From Leptodontidium sp. MPI-SDFR-AT-0119 (lineage: Eukaryota; Ascomycota; Leotiomycetes; Helotiales; Leptodontidiaceae): 64,000 nucleotides of DNA. The notes under the pieces were generated by a model. That model was not told the origin of the DNA, made no database searches, and saw only the letters and a list, made by a program, of their open reading frames with translations. Positions 24,553-36,955 of this stretch are shown piece by piece; position 1 is the stretch's first letter, and each line of letters starts with the position of its first letter. The stretch covers positions 310,001 through 374,000 of the forward strand of contig JAHLEZ010000010.1 of assembly GCA_020726505.1 (NCBI GenBank). The letters are read 5' to 3'. The position numbers and the translations under genes were made by a program.

Positions 24553-27203
24553 ATGGATATCGGGGACCATGGCGGGGATCTCAGCGGCAGGTTTGGGGAT
24601 GAAGACCAGCAGCAGCCAAAGCGACCCAGGGCTCTTCCGGACGACCTCCCCAAATCCCTAGACGATAGGAAGAATGTATCTTCTCATTACACGGCCGAGA
24701 CGGAGATGTACGATGCGTGGCAGGGTATGCATATCCCTCCTTGGTACCTAGAAAGAGGTTTTGAAACCTGGCTAACAAAGTACTATTCGCAGGGCAGTCA
24801 CAATTCCTAACCACGCCGGTCCTGGCCAAGCCGCTCCAGTTCAACAGTCTGTCTCTGGATGATGATGGGTTCGAGGATGACTTGACGGCGCAGAAAATTG
24901 GGGATAGCGATACACGACTGATGGAGATGCTTGCGGCGCAGGCAGCGCACAGGGATGGGAATGCCGCCCAGGACGAGGATGCCGTGGCTTCAGACGACAA
25001 GCTCTCGGAGAGCGAGAAGAAGGAGACGCTGCAGAAACATCTGAATATGGCTGCCAGTAATGGGGATGTTGATCGGATAGAGCGGATTCTGTCGGGCAAG
25101 GCCAAGCAATTTGTGGATATCGATGCGCCTGATGAGGAGGGAACGGCTCCTCTGATATATGCCAGTTGTTTTGTAAGCTATGGGATTTGGACTTGGAGAG
25201 GGGTCTCTGCTAATAGGATTGACAGGGCCATGAAGCAGTAGTAACTGCTCTTCTCGATGCGGGGGCTAAGCTCGATATCCAGGACCGGAACCAGTGGAGT
25301 GCCTTGATGTGGGCAATGAGCAACAGGCATACGGGGATCACAAAAATACTGCTAGAGCGAGGCGCTTCTACGGATGTGAAGTCATCCTCTGGACGGACGG
25401 CATTCGATTTTGTTGCGCCAGACAGCGAGATCTCGGATTACTTGCACGATCATGGATATGGGAATCAGATTGGCAGTGTTGGGGTTACGGATGACTTCTA
25501 CAATCCTGGATTCTCCCAAGATAGATTCGAGGAGGAAATGGCCGAGAACGAGTTAAGGAGACGCATGATGATGGAAAGTGCTCGAGATCTGGAGGTTGAC
25601 CTGGGGAATATGGGAATTGATGATCAACCCGAGGTAGGTGGAATGGACCTCTAGGAAGTGGATACGTACTAACAGTCTTCAGTCACCAGCAGAGCTCGAA
25701 GAAGAAGCGCAAGAGTTCGACTGGAGCAGATGTCTACATGATCAGATGTTTGTCTTCCAGGAGAGCGAACTTAGCCGAATTTTGGACATCATCATTACCC
25801 ACATGACGCCTCAACGGTCTCCATCTCAAAAACCTGTCCCAGCCAACATCTTATTTCTCAGCGCAAGATACGCTCATTATCATGCAAATGAAGATCTCCT
25901 TGCAAAGCTCTTAATCACTGCCATGGATAAGATCAATGATGTTGTGGAAACTCATCAATGGGATATGACGATTCTGGCATTTTGGATATCAAACGCCACA
26001 CTATTACTGCACTACTTGAAGAAAGATGCTGGGCTGGGAGAATCGACAGTTGAATTCCAACTGCAGCTTGCCGAACTAGTCAACGAGATCTTCATCCTCA
26101 TCATCAGAGACGCGGAAAGGAGAATGGACAAAGTTCTTGACCCAGCTATGTTGGATCATGAAACCATTCCAGGGTTTGAAGATATCACATTCCAGAATGA
26201 GTGGAAGATATTCAAACGGAAGAACCAGGTGAAGGAAGTACCAGTGGAGAAGAGATTTCGACCGCCTTCACCAAAGGCTAGAGCAAAACCTTCACCACGG
26301 AATGTCACATCCTTGCTCTCCTCAACACTTTTTGTGTTGGATCTATACGACATTCATTCCGTTATCACAGCGCAAATATTGGCGCAGCTGCTGTACTGGC
26401 TTGGGGCTGAACTATTTAATCGCATCATGTCGGATCGCAAATATCTAGCTCGAACGAAAGCCATGCAGATTCGGATGAACATCTCTAGTCTTGAAGATTG
26501 GGCGAGGTCGAACAATCGGCAGCCAGAACATTACGAGCATGGTTCCATGACATCGAGTGGTGAGCCCACTATCGAATCTGGGCGTCATCACCTGGCACCT
26601 GTCATTCAGCTGTTACAATGGCTGCAGTGCTTTTCCTCACTAGGAAATGACGACCTCGAAGCCCTGGTCGGTACTCTCCAGCAGTTGACACGACTTACAC
26701 CACAGCAACTCATCCATGCTGTGAAACACTACCGACCAGAGGTTGGGGAGAAAGGCCTACCAAAGAGCGCCATGAAGTATCTCATCAACCTCCAAAAAGA
26801 GACCCAGATACGAAAGGAGCAGCAGAGGAGTAGACGGCGAGAATCTGGTGTCCCGACTACACCAACGCGAAACACCTCGAATGGTCGAATCCCAGATACA
26901 CCAGAATCGAATGGCAAGCCGGCGAATACCATGAAACCCCTACCTCCGGATGTACTCCCCGAGGAGGAAGACGATGCACCGGAACACCTACTTCTCGACC
27001 CCTCGCTCATGCTCCCTTTCTCGCTACCGACGAGCACTGATATGCTGATCAGCTATGGTGCTGGCTTCGGTGGACTAAACCGTGAGCGAGAGCGCAAATA
27101 CATCCCTACCGTCCCAGCAGAGTTCCTCGCGAAACTCGACTTGAGCGGTGGGAGAGCGCAGTCTACATACGAGGAAAGGGATTGGGAGAATGAGGATGTG
27201 TAG
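24553..27203 (+). CDS. Ankyrin-repeat and dilute (DIL) domain protein
   Basis: Four exons (24553-24724, 24793-25172, 25226-25633, 25683-27203) give 826 residues. Residues about 140-270 form ankyrin repeats, with APLIYASCFGHEAVVTALLD and WSALMWAMSNRHTGITKILL. The C-terminal half matches the DIL (dilute) domain known from the cargo-binding tail of class V myosins. It contains DMTILAFWISNATLLLHYLK, then SLLSSTLFVLDLYDIHS and, further on, IQLLQWLQCFSSL. No motor domain is present. Fungi keep such ankyrin-DIL proteins as stand-alone genes, probably linked to vesicle or cytoskeletal traffic; that role is inference. The C-terminus is Pro/Glu-rich and disordered. Introns are 50-68 bases and phase-consistent. 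Confidence 0.92.
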
Positions 27204-28303
27204 GAAACTAGGAAATGAGGGGTCTTGATGGAGGGGTGGTGAGACATGCATGCATGAGGTGCACTACGCAGCAGCAGACTAGCTTGGCTGACTTGATTTG
27301 ATCTGATCCATCATCAAAAGAAAGCATTTGGTATCGGGTGTCGGGTATCGATCGGGATGGGAACACCCTTGGTACCTTGGTAAGGGAAGGGAAGGGATGG
27401 AAATGGAGGGGTGACATGACAGCATTTGGCGTGGCGTTTGAGGCGTTGTATTTCTCCCCCTCATGTCTCTCATCATCATCAGTCAGGCATGATACTAGGT
27501 AGAAATTTTATTGTTGCTGCTGATGAATTAATTGATCTGAATTGGACTTGAGTTGAATTGAGTCGAGTCGGGTCGAGTTGAGTTAATCTACCATAGACCT
27601 TGGTGTCAACCGGAGAATGTTACAATCTCTTTTTCTGGAGGGAATTGAAGCTTGTGGTTTGTTTCATGCTGTGAGATTTGGTGGTACGGCGGTTGGGGTT
27701 TTCTTGACGGTTGAGATGAGATGAGATGCAACGGGTGGATGGGAAGGGATGGGATTTGTGGTAGGGGAGGGTAGGATGAGACCAAGAACCAAGAAACGAG
27801 GACATCTGTACTCGAATAGCTGTACAAGTCGCCTATACTTACTCCAATTTAATCAACTGTACGGAGTACTACATTAAGGTAATTAGACAGATAGATACAC
27901 TCTATTGTGCAACATTGTTCAACCTATTGTTTAGCAGCATTTCAACTTCTTCTTACGAACTGAAATGTAAAAGTCCCGTTCAATACAATCCGCATAAACA
28001 TACCCATCTCAAATGTCTCAATTCTTCTAGATGACTTTCTTCTCTCGATGTCTTAATGTAACAATAGCCTCCCATTGGTCTCCATTAGGAGGAGGCAATT
28101 ACTGTATTAGGTTGATGGTTTGGTTGGATCAATCAGGGGTCCTCGGGCCGTGCCAGCTTGTTGTCCAAACATGGTCTGGAGACGAAAGAGGAAGAAGATA
28201 AGGAAAGAATGCTGCCTGCCACGTGATGACCTGCCAGCGCATTCAATGAACAACACAGACAGCACGAACTGACACGACCTCACCTTTCGAACGTCTCTGA
28301 TAA

Positions 28304-28323
28304 GTAGGTAGGTAGGTAGGTAA
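28304..28323. repeat. GTAG tetranucleotide repeat
   Basis: About five tandem copies of GTAG/GTAAG upstream of the TBC gene. Confidence 0.85.
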
Positions 28324-28533
28324 GTGGTGGTTATAAACTGTTCGCCCAAGTACTTATTTCGAGTTCACTTACTTCACCTCGCTCGCTTCCTTTCCCTGTG
28401 AAAACACGACACAAAACAAGACCAAGGAACAAACAAACACAAGCAAAGCACAGTGGCCACCCACCACCCACCACCTACTCCGTACCTTATCCTCGCACAG
28501 ACTCCCGAAAATCCACATCCAGTTCGTCGGCGT

Positions 28534-28566
28534 CTTAGGGTAACCCTAATCCCTAATCCCTAATCC
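28534..28566. repeat. Telomere-like interstitial repeat
   Basis: The run begins with TTAGGGTAACCC, a palindrome of the telomere unit, and continues with three copies of the variant TAATCCC. It contains the telobox word AACCCTAA. It lies 1.0 kb upstream of the TBC gene start. Confidence 0.75.
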
Positions 28567-28572
28567 ACAATT

Positions 28573-28608
28573 GACATCGACATCGACATCGACATCCACA
28601 TCCACATC
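28573..28608. repeat. GACATC/CACATC hexamer repeat
   Basis: Four GACATC-like units are followed by CACATC units in the leader of the TBC gene. Confidence 0.85.
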
Positions 28609-29227
28609 TTTTCAAGCCCCCCGAACAAGCAATTTCCCTGCCATCCCTGTGCACCAGCCGGCATCTGGCATCTGCCCCCTTTTCTTTTGTTTTCTTTTTC
28701 TTTTCTTAGCGACTAATTGGCTTTCCGCCTTCTTTATCCCGGTAGCGGCAAGGACGCCCGAGCCCCACGCGAAATTCAGCAGCAACGCAAGCAAACGCCT
28801 CGCCTCGACTCGAACAAAAGGACTGGACTAGATCGGCACATTGCCACACAGGCAGACGGCAGAGCAGAGCAGCGCAGCGCAGCGCAGCAGCAGGATAGGA
28901 CAGGCCAGTCAGTGATCGACCAAATTAAGAAATTCTCCGGGCCTTGGCTTGGTCGACTACAGGACTACTACACCACTGCAAAAACTCTCAGATCTCTCAC
29001 TACGACTGTACTCATTACTCACGCCTTCTCACTAACTACTCGCGGTACTCGAGCAGGCAGACAGAGCAGACAGAGCAGAGTTTTGCGCCCGCTATCCTTC
29101 TTTCTTTCATTCTTTCTTGCCTTCTTGCCTTCCTTCCTCACTCACTCACTCACTCTTACTCTACACTCCCTTGTTCGCCTCTCACCACGCACGCTCCTTA
29201 CCCTGCAGACCAAGTGTCGCACTCAGT

Positions 29228-29263
29228 CCTGTCCTGTCCTGCCCTGTCCTGCCCTGTCCTGTC
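29228..29263. repeat. CCTGT/CCTGC pentamer repeat
   Basis: Seven tandem pentamers alternate between CCTGT and CCTGC. Confidence 0.85.
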
Positions 29264-29338
29264 GTCTGCCCATTCGAACTCTTGTCTGTTTGCTCCAGGT
29301 TCCCTTCCTTCACTTTCCAACGCGGCAGATCGACAGCC

Positions 29339-29364
29339 ACTGCACTGCACTGCACTGCACTGCG
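29339..29364. repeat. CTGCA pentamer repeat
   Basis: About five copies of CTGCA lie 200 bases before the TBC gene start. Confidence 0.85.
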
Positions 29365-29562
29365 TCCGTTTGCTCCAGACCAGGACCGAAAGCACCACCA
29401 ACCAACCGACCGACGCGAACTTGCAGGAACAGAAGTGGGCAAGACGCGCCGTAGATACGATAGCGTACGTACCGCATTCGCGCCCAACTCTAGGTGCTCT
29501 GCACTGCCGTACAGTACCAGACCAGACCCATCTCCAATTGCTCCGTCGCAGAAGCATGAAGG

Positions 29563-32047
29563 ATGGCTCCCTCTTTCTCCTCCTCACCCTCTCCGACTGC
29601 CAGCACCTCACCACCAAGTCTGCGCACCAAGACCAGCACCAACCTCACAACACCACAATCGCCCGCTCGTTCTGACGATGGCATGATCACCCTGCGCTAC
29701 GAAGAGACTGTGCCTGCCAAAGCCCCAATCGCAGTCACGACTCCACCGCCGCGCGACGCTCCCACCGATATCCATCCTGCGCTGCGACGGCCCAAGACCG
29801 GTGGGGATAACGCAAAGGACGAGGGGAAGCGGGATAGTGGACTTGCGCCGACGACAAGGTCGAGAGCTAGAGAGGGCAGTGTGAATACCACGGATGCGAT
29901 TGAAGAGGAGGTATCTCTAGGCGTTGAGATTGACTTTGACAAGAGCTCGAAGGTGGTCAGTCCGCTGCAATCACCAACTCAGGCTTCGACTTCGAAGGTT
30001 ATCACAAAGAGTCCAAGTATTGGGTCTGGAAGCATGCGCTGGAAACCTGGAAGTAGAAAGAGTAGTAATGGAAGGGTGTCGGGTGCTGAGAAGACGGACG
30101 AGGAGAAGGAGTTTGTGCCAATTACAACGGATATCCCGACAGATGAGTTCCTGGATGAGGAGTTTTTAAGGACTCTGTCTTTTTCGAAACGTGGAAGTGT
30201 CATGTTAGGTGGGAGGAAGGTAGTGAACGGACATGCAAGGGCAAATGTTGGTCGCAGGTATGTTGGTGGAATTGTTGGTGTTCAAGGATGCTCACTAACC
30301 AATTTTCTAGACAACCCAGCATGTCCATGCTTGTTTCGCCTACTGTCAAGATATTATCTGATGATCTCGAGAAGGAGTCTCAGAAGGTCAGATCAATGTA
30401 TGAACAAGGCTCAAATTTAGACTGGGAGGCTGGTGCTTATTCTGGCATCTCTGAACGTTTAAATATTGATCAGTCTACACCAGACTCTGAGGCATCCAAG
30501 TAAGTTCTTCGGAACGCTAATGAAATTCGTAAACTGATCAATACAGGACAAACGGTCTTCTAAGTCCCAATGGCGTAGTACCACGACCAGAAAGCGCTAT
30601 GTCAACGAGACAGAAGCACGAACTAGCTGGAGGGATTGAAGATTGGGAGGATGTTGATGGAAATGACGTTGATCGGTACGGCTTCATTGATGTGCGCCGG
30701 AAGAACTCAAGACCGGGAACCCCAGAACCAAGACCGCCACAACGAGTTTCCACCGTCTTGCAATTGGCATCCGAGACGCCGAGGAGAAAACGAGCATTTG
30801 GTCGCTCTGCATCAACTGCTACATCAAAAGCCACCTTCAAGCGAGCTCCCAGTCGCAAAGTATCGGCTAGATCTCTGAAGACCGTCTCATCGAGCGCTTC
30901 CCAGCGAAGTACCAGCAGAATCCGAGCCGCTACCAACCGTCTCCCGGGCAACAAGGACCGAAGATGGATGGACGAAGCTGGCGATATGCTAACTCTCCCA
31001 CCTGGATTAGCTGACATTGCCGAAGATGAAGAAGGTGGGAGAGCCGCTGAATTCTTGAAGAAGAAGGAATGGGAACGAGCTGAGAAGTGGAGAAAAATGG
31101 CCAAGATTGTCAAGACAGGCAAGGATGGTGAAGGGATGGCTTTTGAGTTTGATGCTTCCAGCGCAAAGCTCATTGAACGAACTTGGAAAGGTATTCCTGA
31201 CAGATGGCGTGCCTCCGCATGGCACTCATTCCTGAGCAGCTCTGCCAAGAAGCATAAGGACAGTGCGACTGATGACCAAATCATTGCTGCTTTCTACTCC
31301 CTCTTGAACCAGAGTTCCGCAGATGATCTCCAAATCGATCTCGATGTCCCGAGAACGATCAATAGCCACATCATGTTTCGAAGACGGTATCGGGGAGGTC
31401 AAAGACTGCTCTTCAGAGTGCTGCATTGCCTGTCCCTTTACTTCCCAGAGACTGGCTACGTTCAAGGCATGGCATCATTAGCGGCAACTCTTCTTTGCTA
31501 CTATGATGAGGAGATGGCTTTTGTCATGTTGGCTCGGATGTGGAAGCTTAGAGGTCTTGATAAGCTGTACGAGGCAGGTTTCCCAGGTCTGATGGCTGCT
31601 CTTGATGAGTTTCAGAAACAATGGCTGTCTGCCGGTCCAGTCTCAGAGAAACTCGTAAGTACTCTCCTCTCCATTCAAGAATTCATCTAACGAACTCAGG
31701 ACGAAATGAATATCGAACCCACTGCCTACGGTACACGCTGGTACCTGACGCTCTTCAACTACTCCATCCCATTCGCAGCCCAACTTCGTGTCTGGGATGT
31801 CTTCATGCTTCTCGGCGATCCCGATGCCTCGATCACACCAACTCCTGAACGTCCTTTCGCTGGCGGTCTCGACATTTTGCACGCCACAAGCGCTGCGCTC
31901 ATCGATGGTACCCGTGAGATCCTCCTCGACAGCGACTTCGAAAATGCCATGAAAGTCCTAACCAGCTGGATCCCTGTCAAGGATGAGGAGTTGATGATGA
32001 GAGTCACGCGCGCGGAGTGGAAGTTACATCGTGGGAAGAAGCGGTGA
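29563..32047 (+). CDS. TBC-domain Rab GTPase-activating protein
   Basis: Four exons (29563-30257, 30311-30499, 30547-31654, 31700-32047) give 779 residues. TBC proteins switch off Rab GTPases in membrane traffic. The first 480 residues are Ser/Pro/basic and probably disordered. The TBC domain begins near residue 505 with TWKGIPDRWRASAW. Both catalytic fingers are intact: the arginine finger IDLDVPR (residues about 558-564, IxxDxxR consensus) and the glutamine finger in TGYVQGM (about residues 598-602). Later TBC motifs include YGTRWYLTLFNYSIPF and LRVWDVFMLLGD. The start was set at the ATG opening MAPSFSSSPSPTAS; an earlier start is possible because the upstream frame is repetitive. The specific Rab partner is unknown. 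Confidence 0.93.
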
Positions 32048-33496
32048 ACTCCGACCCTGGACCCGCCTCATTCTCGCTTTTCACTAATCCGAAATGTCAC
32101 TCCTTGCAAATCTGTTCTTTTTTGTGTATTTGATCTGCATTGCTTTGCTTTTACTTTGTGTTCTGCTCTTTGTCGTTAAGGGTCTGCTTTTCCGCACTAT
32201 ACCATCATGCGCTTGGGTTGGCGTTCTATTTCGTTTTCGATCAATTACACGCCTGCCTGCTTGCGTACAGACATCATTCGAAGGATTCGATTTGATGCGG
32301 ATCGGCAAGGCGAGGCGAGGCGAGGCCTTTTCTTTTGTCTGTATGTAATTACGTATCGTTGTTGTCCTGGCAGAGTGCGTGGCCAGCTTGGGAGTTAGTA
32401 TAGAAGGACTCTATCCTGAGATGCGAATTGTCAGGCGAGCATCGAATAAGAGGGGCCGATGGTGGAACACACATGAAGGGGGAGACCGCCAAACCACGAA
32501 TGAGGAGCGCTTTCGTGCGGAATGAGAAAGTAGGAGAGGAATGTGTGTTGGTTGGATGTATGTACAATAAGAAAGCGATCATGGTATACGGGGCGTATAC
32601 AGCACCATCGCAAGGTCTTATCTCCTAACTAGTGAGAAGATCGCCGCCACGATGGATGGCATGGAAAGGAAGGGAAATGGAAATGGGTAACAAAATAGTT
32701 TAGAGTAATTTGTAATTCTAATAGATAGACGTACGTACGATGATGTTGTGTTGATTTTGATGTTGATTTGATGACCTTTTGGGATGGCTGTGTGATGTTG
32801 ATTGTTTGGCGTTGGAGGAGAAGGAGGGGGACGGTGGGGATGGCGGCGATGGGATTATGAGTATTATTTGTGATAATTCAGGACTTTGAGGTGGGTTGAC
32901 TGTTTTCTTTTTGCTGTTGTTTTGATGTGTGTGTGTGTGTGTTTTTTTTCTAACTAGGTGCTACTAGCACTTTTGAGCGCTCACAGGACTCCCAGCGTTC
33001 AAGACTATCTATCATCTAAGTATGACTTATAAGAACTTCTCTTTATTCCTGTTGACTTACTTTATCTAACATCTTGCCATTAAGTTTTTAGACATTCGTT
33101 ACAGAAGGCAGAATGTATCATAGTGTTTTAGAAACTTGGGCGAGGGGGGGTGGAAGCGAAAAGAGAGGCGTGTTTTACTGATGAGAGATTATGGTCTATT
33201 TTCCATCGCTTCAAGCACGAATTAATTAGGAAAGAGGTAATCCAGTTGAACTGGTTTATTTTAGACGTCTAAATGAAAGGGTTTTGATGTGGCGTCCTCT
33301 ACACTTATTCACTCACCGTCGTATTTTTCAGTAACGAACTTCGAGTCCTCTCATTGTTACTGTATTAAAACTTCCTCTCGCTTACTGGTACCTAGGTATT
33401 CTCCTTATACTCCTACATACAAAATACCCGCTCACTTACTCACAGCATCTATCAACCAACCTTTCCCCGGAGCCTCAAAGATACTCCACCTGTAGC
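32048..33496. other. Intergenic region between convergent genes, 1.45 kb
   Basis: No gene was recognised. The region is rich in short T and TG runs. Confidence 0.5.
32926..32941. repeat. TG dinucleotide repeat
   Basis: Eight TG units are followed by a T run. Confidence 0.9.
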
Positions 33497-35317
33497 TCAA
33501 CACAGCTGCCCAAAAATCCGGCAAATCAACGCCGTCAAGCTCGCATCAGCACACCCCGCATCAAACAACTCAGGGAACGCCAAATTCGTGCCAACCTGGT
33601 TCTCAAACCCAAGTCTCACGAGCGTCTCCCCAGCAGGGTCATACATGGGCCACCCACCCTCATAAGTGCTCAACCCAGCAACTGGATCCTTCGCGAACGC
33701 CACCCAAGCCCCCTTGAGATACTCAGCGAAGGCGTCCTCCTCTGCAGTGGATGGCTCAAGCTGGGACTCTGTTCCGAAGAGAAGGGTGAGTTCGGCGCCG
33801 TGGTAAGCGCCGCCTTCGGAACTGATGTTGATATTGGGGAAGATGGCGTGGAAGCGGTAGCGCCAGGTTGGGTTGTTGGCTAGGATGCTGGCGTTTGCTC
33901 TTTGGCCTGTTGGGCAGGTGTAGCTTGAAAGGTTCATTTCATCCCAGTCGGAATCAGCGAATGCAATACCGCCTAAGGCGAGTCTGGACGGTGGATGCAT
34001 TAGTGATTGCTTCTGTCAAAAATCTTTCAAGGGTGTCGCTGGAGAAGACTCCTGGTATTGCTAGGTAGGGGATGACAATGACCGGAACGGACCCGATCGC
34101 CACTTACTGTGTACGGAACATTCCTGCCTCATAATCGTTGCTTCCGACTAGGACAGGAATACTAGCAGGAGTCTCATTGGTGTAGTTGGCAAACACGATT
34201 TTGTCGTCCACAGATGGCCCGAAGGGGCTCAAGAGAGCATAGAGGGCTGTAGTCGGAACAGCAGCCATGATGGAGTCAACATCCGCTGTACGCATACAGT
34301 CCAGAAGCTCAGTTGCATGCGTGCTTGCATTTCCGCACCCAACCGCCTCGGTAACAGTAAACCAGTTTGCTGCAATGATGTCTGCGGGATAAGGTAGTCC
34401 GAAAGCGAAGACTGTGCCTGACTGTGCGATGATTCCAGTGACGATTGGGTCTGACGGGTAAGCATAAGTAAGGTAGTCTGTTGATGCACCACCTGCCGAC
34501 TGTCCAAACAGAGTGATCCGGGCTGGATCTCCACCGAAGTTGGCGATGTTGTCACGGACCCATTCGATAGCCAGGCGTTGATCTAAGAAAGCGAGGTTGT
34601 TTTGACCGTTCGGGTTTCCAGGGAAGCCAAGAATGGAGGTTCGGTAGCTGTGAAGGCATCAGGGTAAGTCAGAGCTGCGTCAGAGGATTTCTCTCACTTG
34701 AATGTCACAATGATAATATCTTTCTGCTCCGCGAGTGTAGAACCCTCGTAGACAGCAGTTGCCGATGATCCTGCAGAAAACCCTCCCCCGTATATGTATA
34801 TCATGACAGCCTTCTTCTTTTCTCCGGATTGAGGCTTGGTCCAAATATTGAGTGAGAGGCAATCCTCGCTTGTTGTTCTGCCTCCGCTGATTGTGCCGAA
34901 GAGCTCGAGGCCAACGGCTGTGACGTTTGAAAATGCAATCGCCTCTGGTGTAGGAGCAGAAGCACCTGAACCTGGAAGTTGAGGACATGTGTTTCCCTAG
35001 AATACATTAGCTGCATCAAGGAATTCGGGATGATTCCCGAAACATACAAAAGCAGAGCCATTGATAGGAGAAGTCCCGACGAACTTCACTGGTGCTGCAA
35101 ATCTGAGATCTCCAACAGGAGCTTGCCCAAAGGGAATTCCAAGATATACAGACACCTCCGGAAATTTGGAGGACGCATGTCCGGTGACAGGACCGCTGCT
35201 AGTCTTGACTGTTTGGCCAACCGTGAATTCGTCATCAGTGCTACAGCTTTCGTTGCTGAATGGAGCTGCCCAAACCAAGGGAAGGGATAAAGTTGTAATG
35301 AGAGTAATTAATTGCAT
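33497..35317 (-). CDS. Secreted type-B carboxylesterase
   Basis: Alpha/beta-hydrolase of the cholinesterase-like carboxylesterase family, probably extracellular. Four exons (35317-35048, 34996-34698, 34647-34108, 33983-33497) give 531 residues. The signal peptide is MQLITLITTLSLPLVWA. Family marks are VYLGIPFGQAPVGDLRF, EDCLSLNIW, the oxyanion sequence YIYGGGFSAGS and the nucleophile elbow FGQSAGGAS with Ser near residue 240. A candidate acid Glu lies in NDYEAGMF and the His in YHGAEL. I chose the third intron (34107-33984) because it joins FRTQ to LALGGIAFADSDW in frame; other acceptors give stops. The start was set at 35317 because the signal peptide begins there, although the frame is open further upstream. 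Substrate is not predictable. Confidence 0.92.
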
Positions 35318-36250
35318 TATGAAAGAAGGGAATGCAGTTGTAACGAGCGATAGTAAGAAGAAGTAAGGAATGAGGATAGTGAGAAAAGAGAAGTCATGCT
35401 TGGGATTGGCCTTCCTTATGTAGGATACTTGCATTGACCGCCGCATATTCGGTTGTCGTGAACACGACAAGGCGGATCTAATTGCGATGCTTGTAATCAA
35501 AGTATCAAATTAGAGGTCGTCCTAAACGTGATCCATAGTTTGCATGCCCAACTGTGTATGAGAGTGCAGGTACTGTGCCACTGCCCTCGCGGGCCCACTT
35601 TTTATCGTTTATTCCTTGGTCTAATTGGCCACCACTGGTTGTCAACTCCAACTGTGGGACTTGGTAACTGATTTGAAACTTTCAAAATAAGTTCCGGGCC
35701 GACACAAGATCAGCTGTTGACAAATTGATTGAAGTAGCTCTTACCAGATGTGTGCCCAGGTAGTCATCTCAAACTACGTCACTGTGCTGCGGTTGTTTAC
35801 CAAGACCAGGCCGAGGAAGTTCGAGTCTAGGGGGGGTACTGTAGGAGGGACAACTAGGGAGAGGTAGAGAACCAGTGGCGCTTTATTATGAGGTATGGTA
35901 CAAGAGAGCTCTATTTATGGGAAGCCAGAACCTTAGCGCCTTCGGCTAATCCACGCTATCCCCTCTCAGTACTCTCTTAAGCTGTACTCCCACTTGAAAT
36001 AACATACCTAGGTAAGTACATGTTGAAGTCGCGCTTCACCAGACGGTCATGTTCTTCGACCGAGAAGATTGCGAGTATTGCGTGCCCAATTTCTTGATCG
36101 ATAAGTTGGGATAGGTTGATGTCTGCGACCCCTTCATAGAAGTCCCGTATCCTCGCTGTTGGCGATGGGGAGACGTCACCGGATGCCTTCTGAATGCCCT
36201 GTGCTCACTAACCAAACAGCAGCATCCCAACGACTATATCAGTCATGGAC
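35318..36250. other. Intergenic region, 0.9 kb
   Basis: No gene is recognised between the carboxylesterase and the S8 peptidase remnant. Confidence 0.5.
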
Positions 36251-36938
36251 CTACCTATCTCTCCTCCTCTCTATGCTTTGGCGTGTTCGTTCAAATGAAC
36301 CCCACACATCCAACAGATCGTGCTCGCTTGTACCCAATGACATGAATGCCTTCTTGATCTTCTCGTGTGACTTGAAGGCCGCGAAATCATTCATCGTGAC
36401 TGGCTCATGTGCTTGCTGGGAGGCTCTTGAAAGCGCCACCGCTAGCTTCACGTAGTAGAGCAACAGTCCCGCCAAGCCAGATGCCAGAGCTGTCGCAATA
36501 TCAACTTCTGGAATAGACTCTTGTTTGTCTATGGAAGGATCGTTGGGGAAATTGACAGTCGCATCACTTCCCAGGGAAATGAAATCTGCACCGTTGAGGG
36601 TTTCAGGTAATCTTCCTTCTTGATCTATAGCCCCTGCAGCTCCGATGCTGATTACAATATTGTTTCGAATCGAAGCTGACGAGGTGGTGCTGATTCCAGG
36701 AGGTTGATCATGGGTGGCACAAAATATTATAATACCTTGACAAGAAGCATCGTTCATAGCTGTCTTGAATTCTTCGATGTCAGATTCGGTCTGGAGAGTC
36801 TTCTTCACAGCCCATGCTATAGCTATTACGTCCACATTCTTTTCCATGGCAACTCGGACTGACTATGAGTCAAATTTAGTTGGAATAGATCAAGGAGGCT
36901 AGAGAAAACCAACCTTAGTGGCACTGCTCAACGTTGTG
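36251..36938 (-). pseudogene. N-terminally truncated subtilisin-like (S8) peptidase remnant
   Basis: The frame from about 36938, with a probable intron near 36920-36878, encodes only the second half of a fungal S8 domain. Recognisable parts are VDVIAIAWAVKK, a segment with IIIFCATHDQ, the IGAAGAIDQEG block and DIATALASGLAGLLLYYV. In active relatives the last block reads GSSVATALAAGL; here the catalytic Ser is replaced (EVDIATALASG). The upstream domain half that would carry the Asp and His of the triad is absent. Its 5' edge abuts a truncated MFS transporter on the opposite strand. I call it a relic; a short expressed protein from the ATG at 36847 (198 residues) cannot be excluded. Confidence 0.7.
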
Positions 36939-36955
36939 TGCGACGGGCCCCTTGG

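Larger units (their letters stand above)
27204..29562. other. Long intergenic region and repetitive leader of the TBC gene
   Basis: I find no gene in these 2.36 kb. From about 28300 onward the sequence is dominated by simple repeats and a telomere-like run, listed separately. Long overlapping frames on both strands between 28717 and 29690 come from repeat composition and lack any family match. Confidence 0.6.

Noticed and set aside
28717..29690. Long overlapping frames of 140-245 residues on both strands
   Set aside because: They arise from simple repeats, lack domains and vary with repeat length. The real TBC gene starts at 29563.
29563..30420. TBC exon 1 read on past 30257 as a 285-residue protein
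   Set aside because: Sequence after the GTATG donor loses character, and splicing to 30311 restores a continuous protein.
34000..34068. Reading a longer third intron region of the carboxylesterase as coding (VFSSDTLERF)
   Set aside because: That frame runs into a stop, whereas the acceptor at 33984 gives the conserved LALGGIAF junction.
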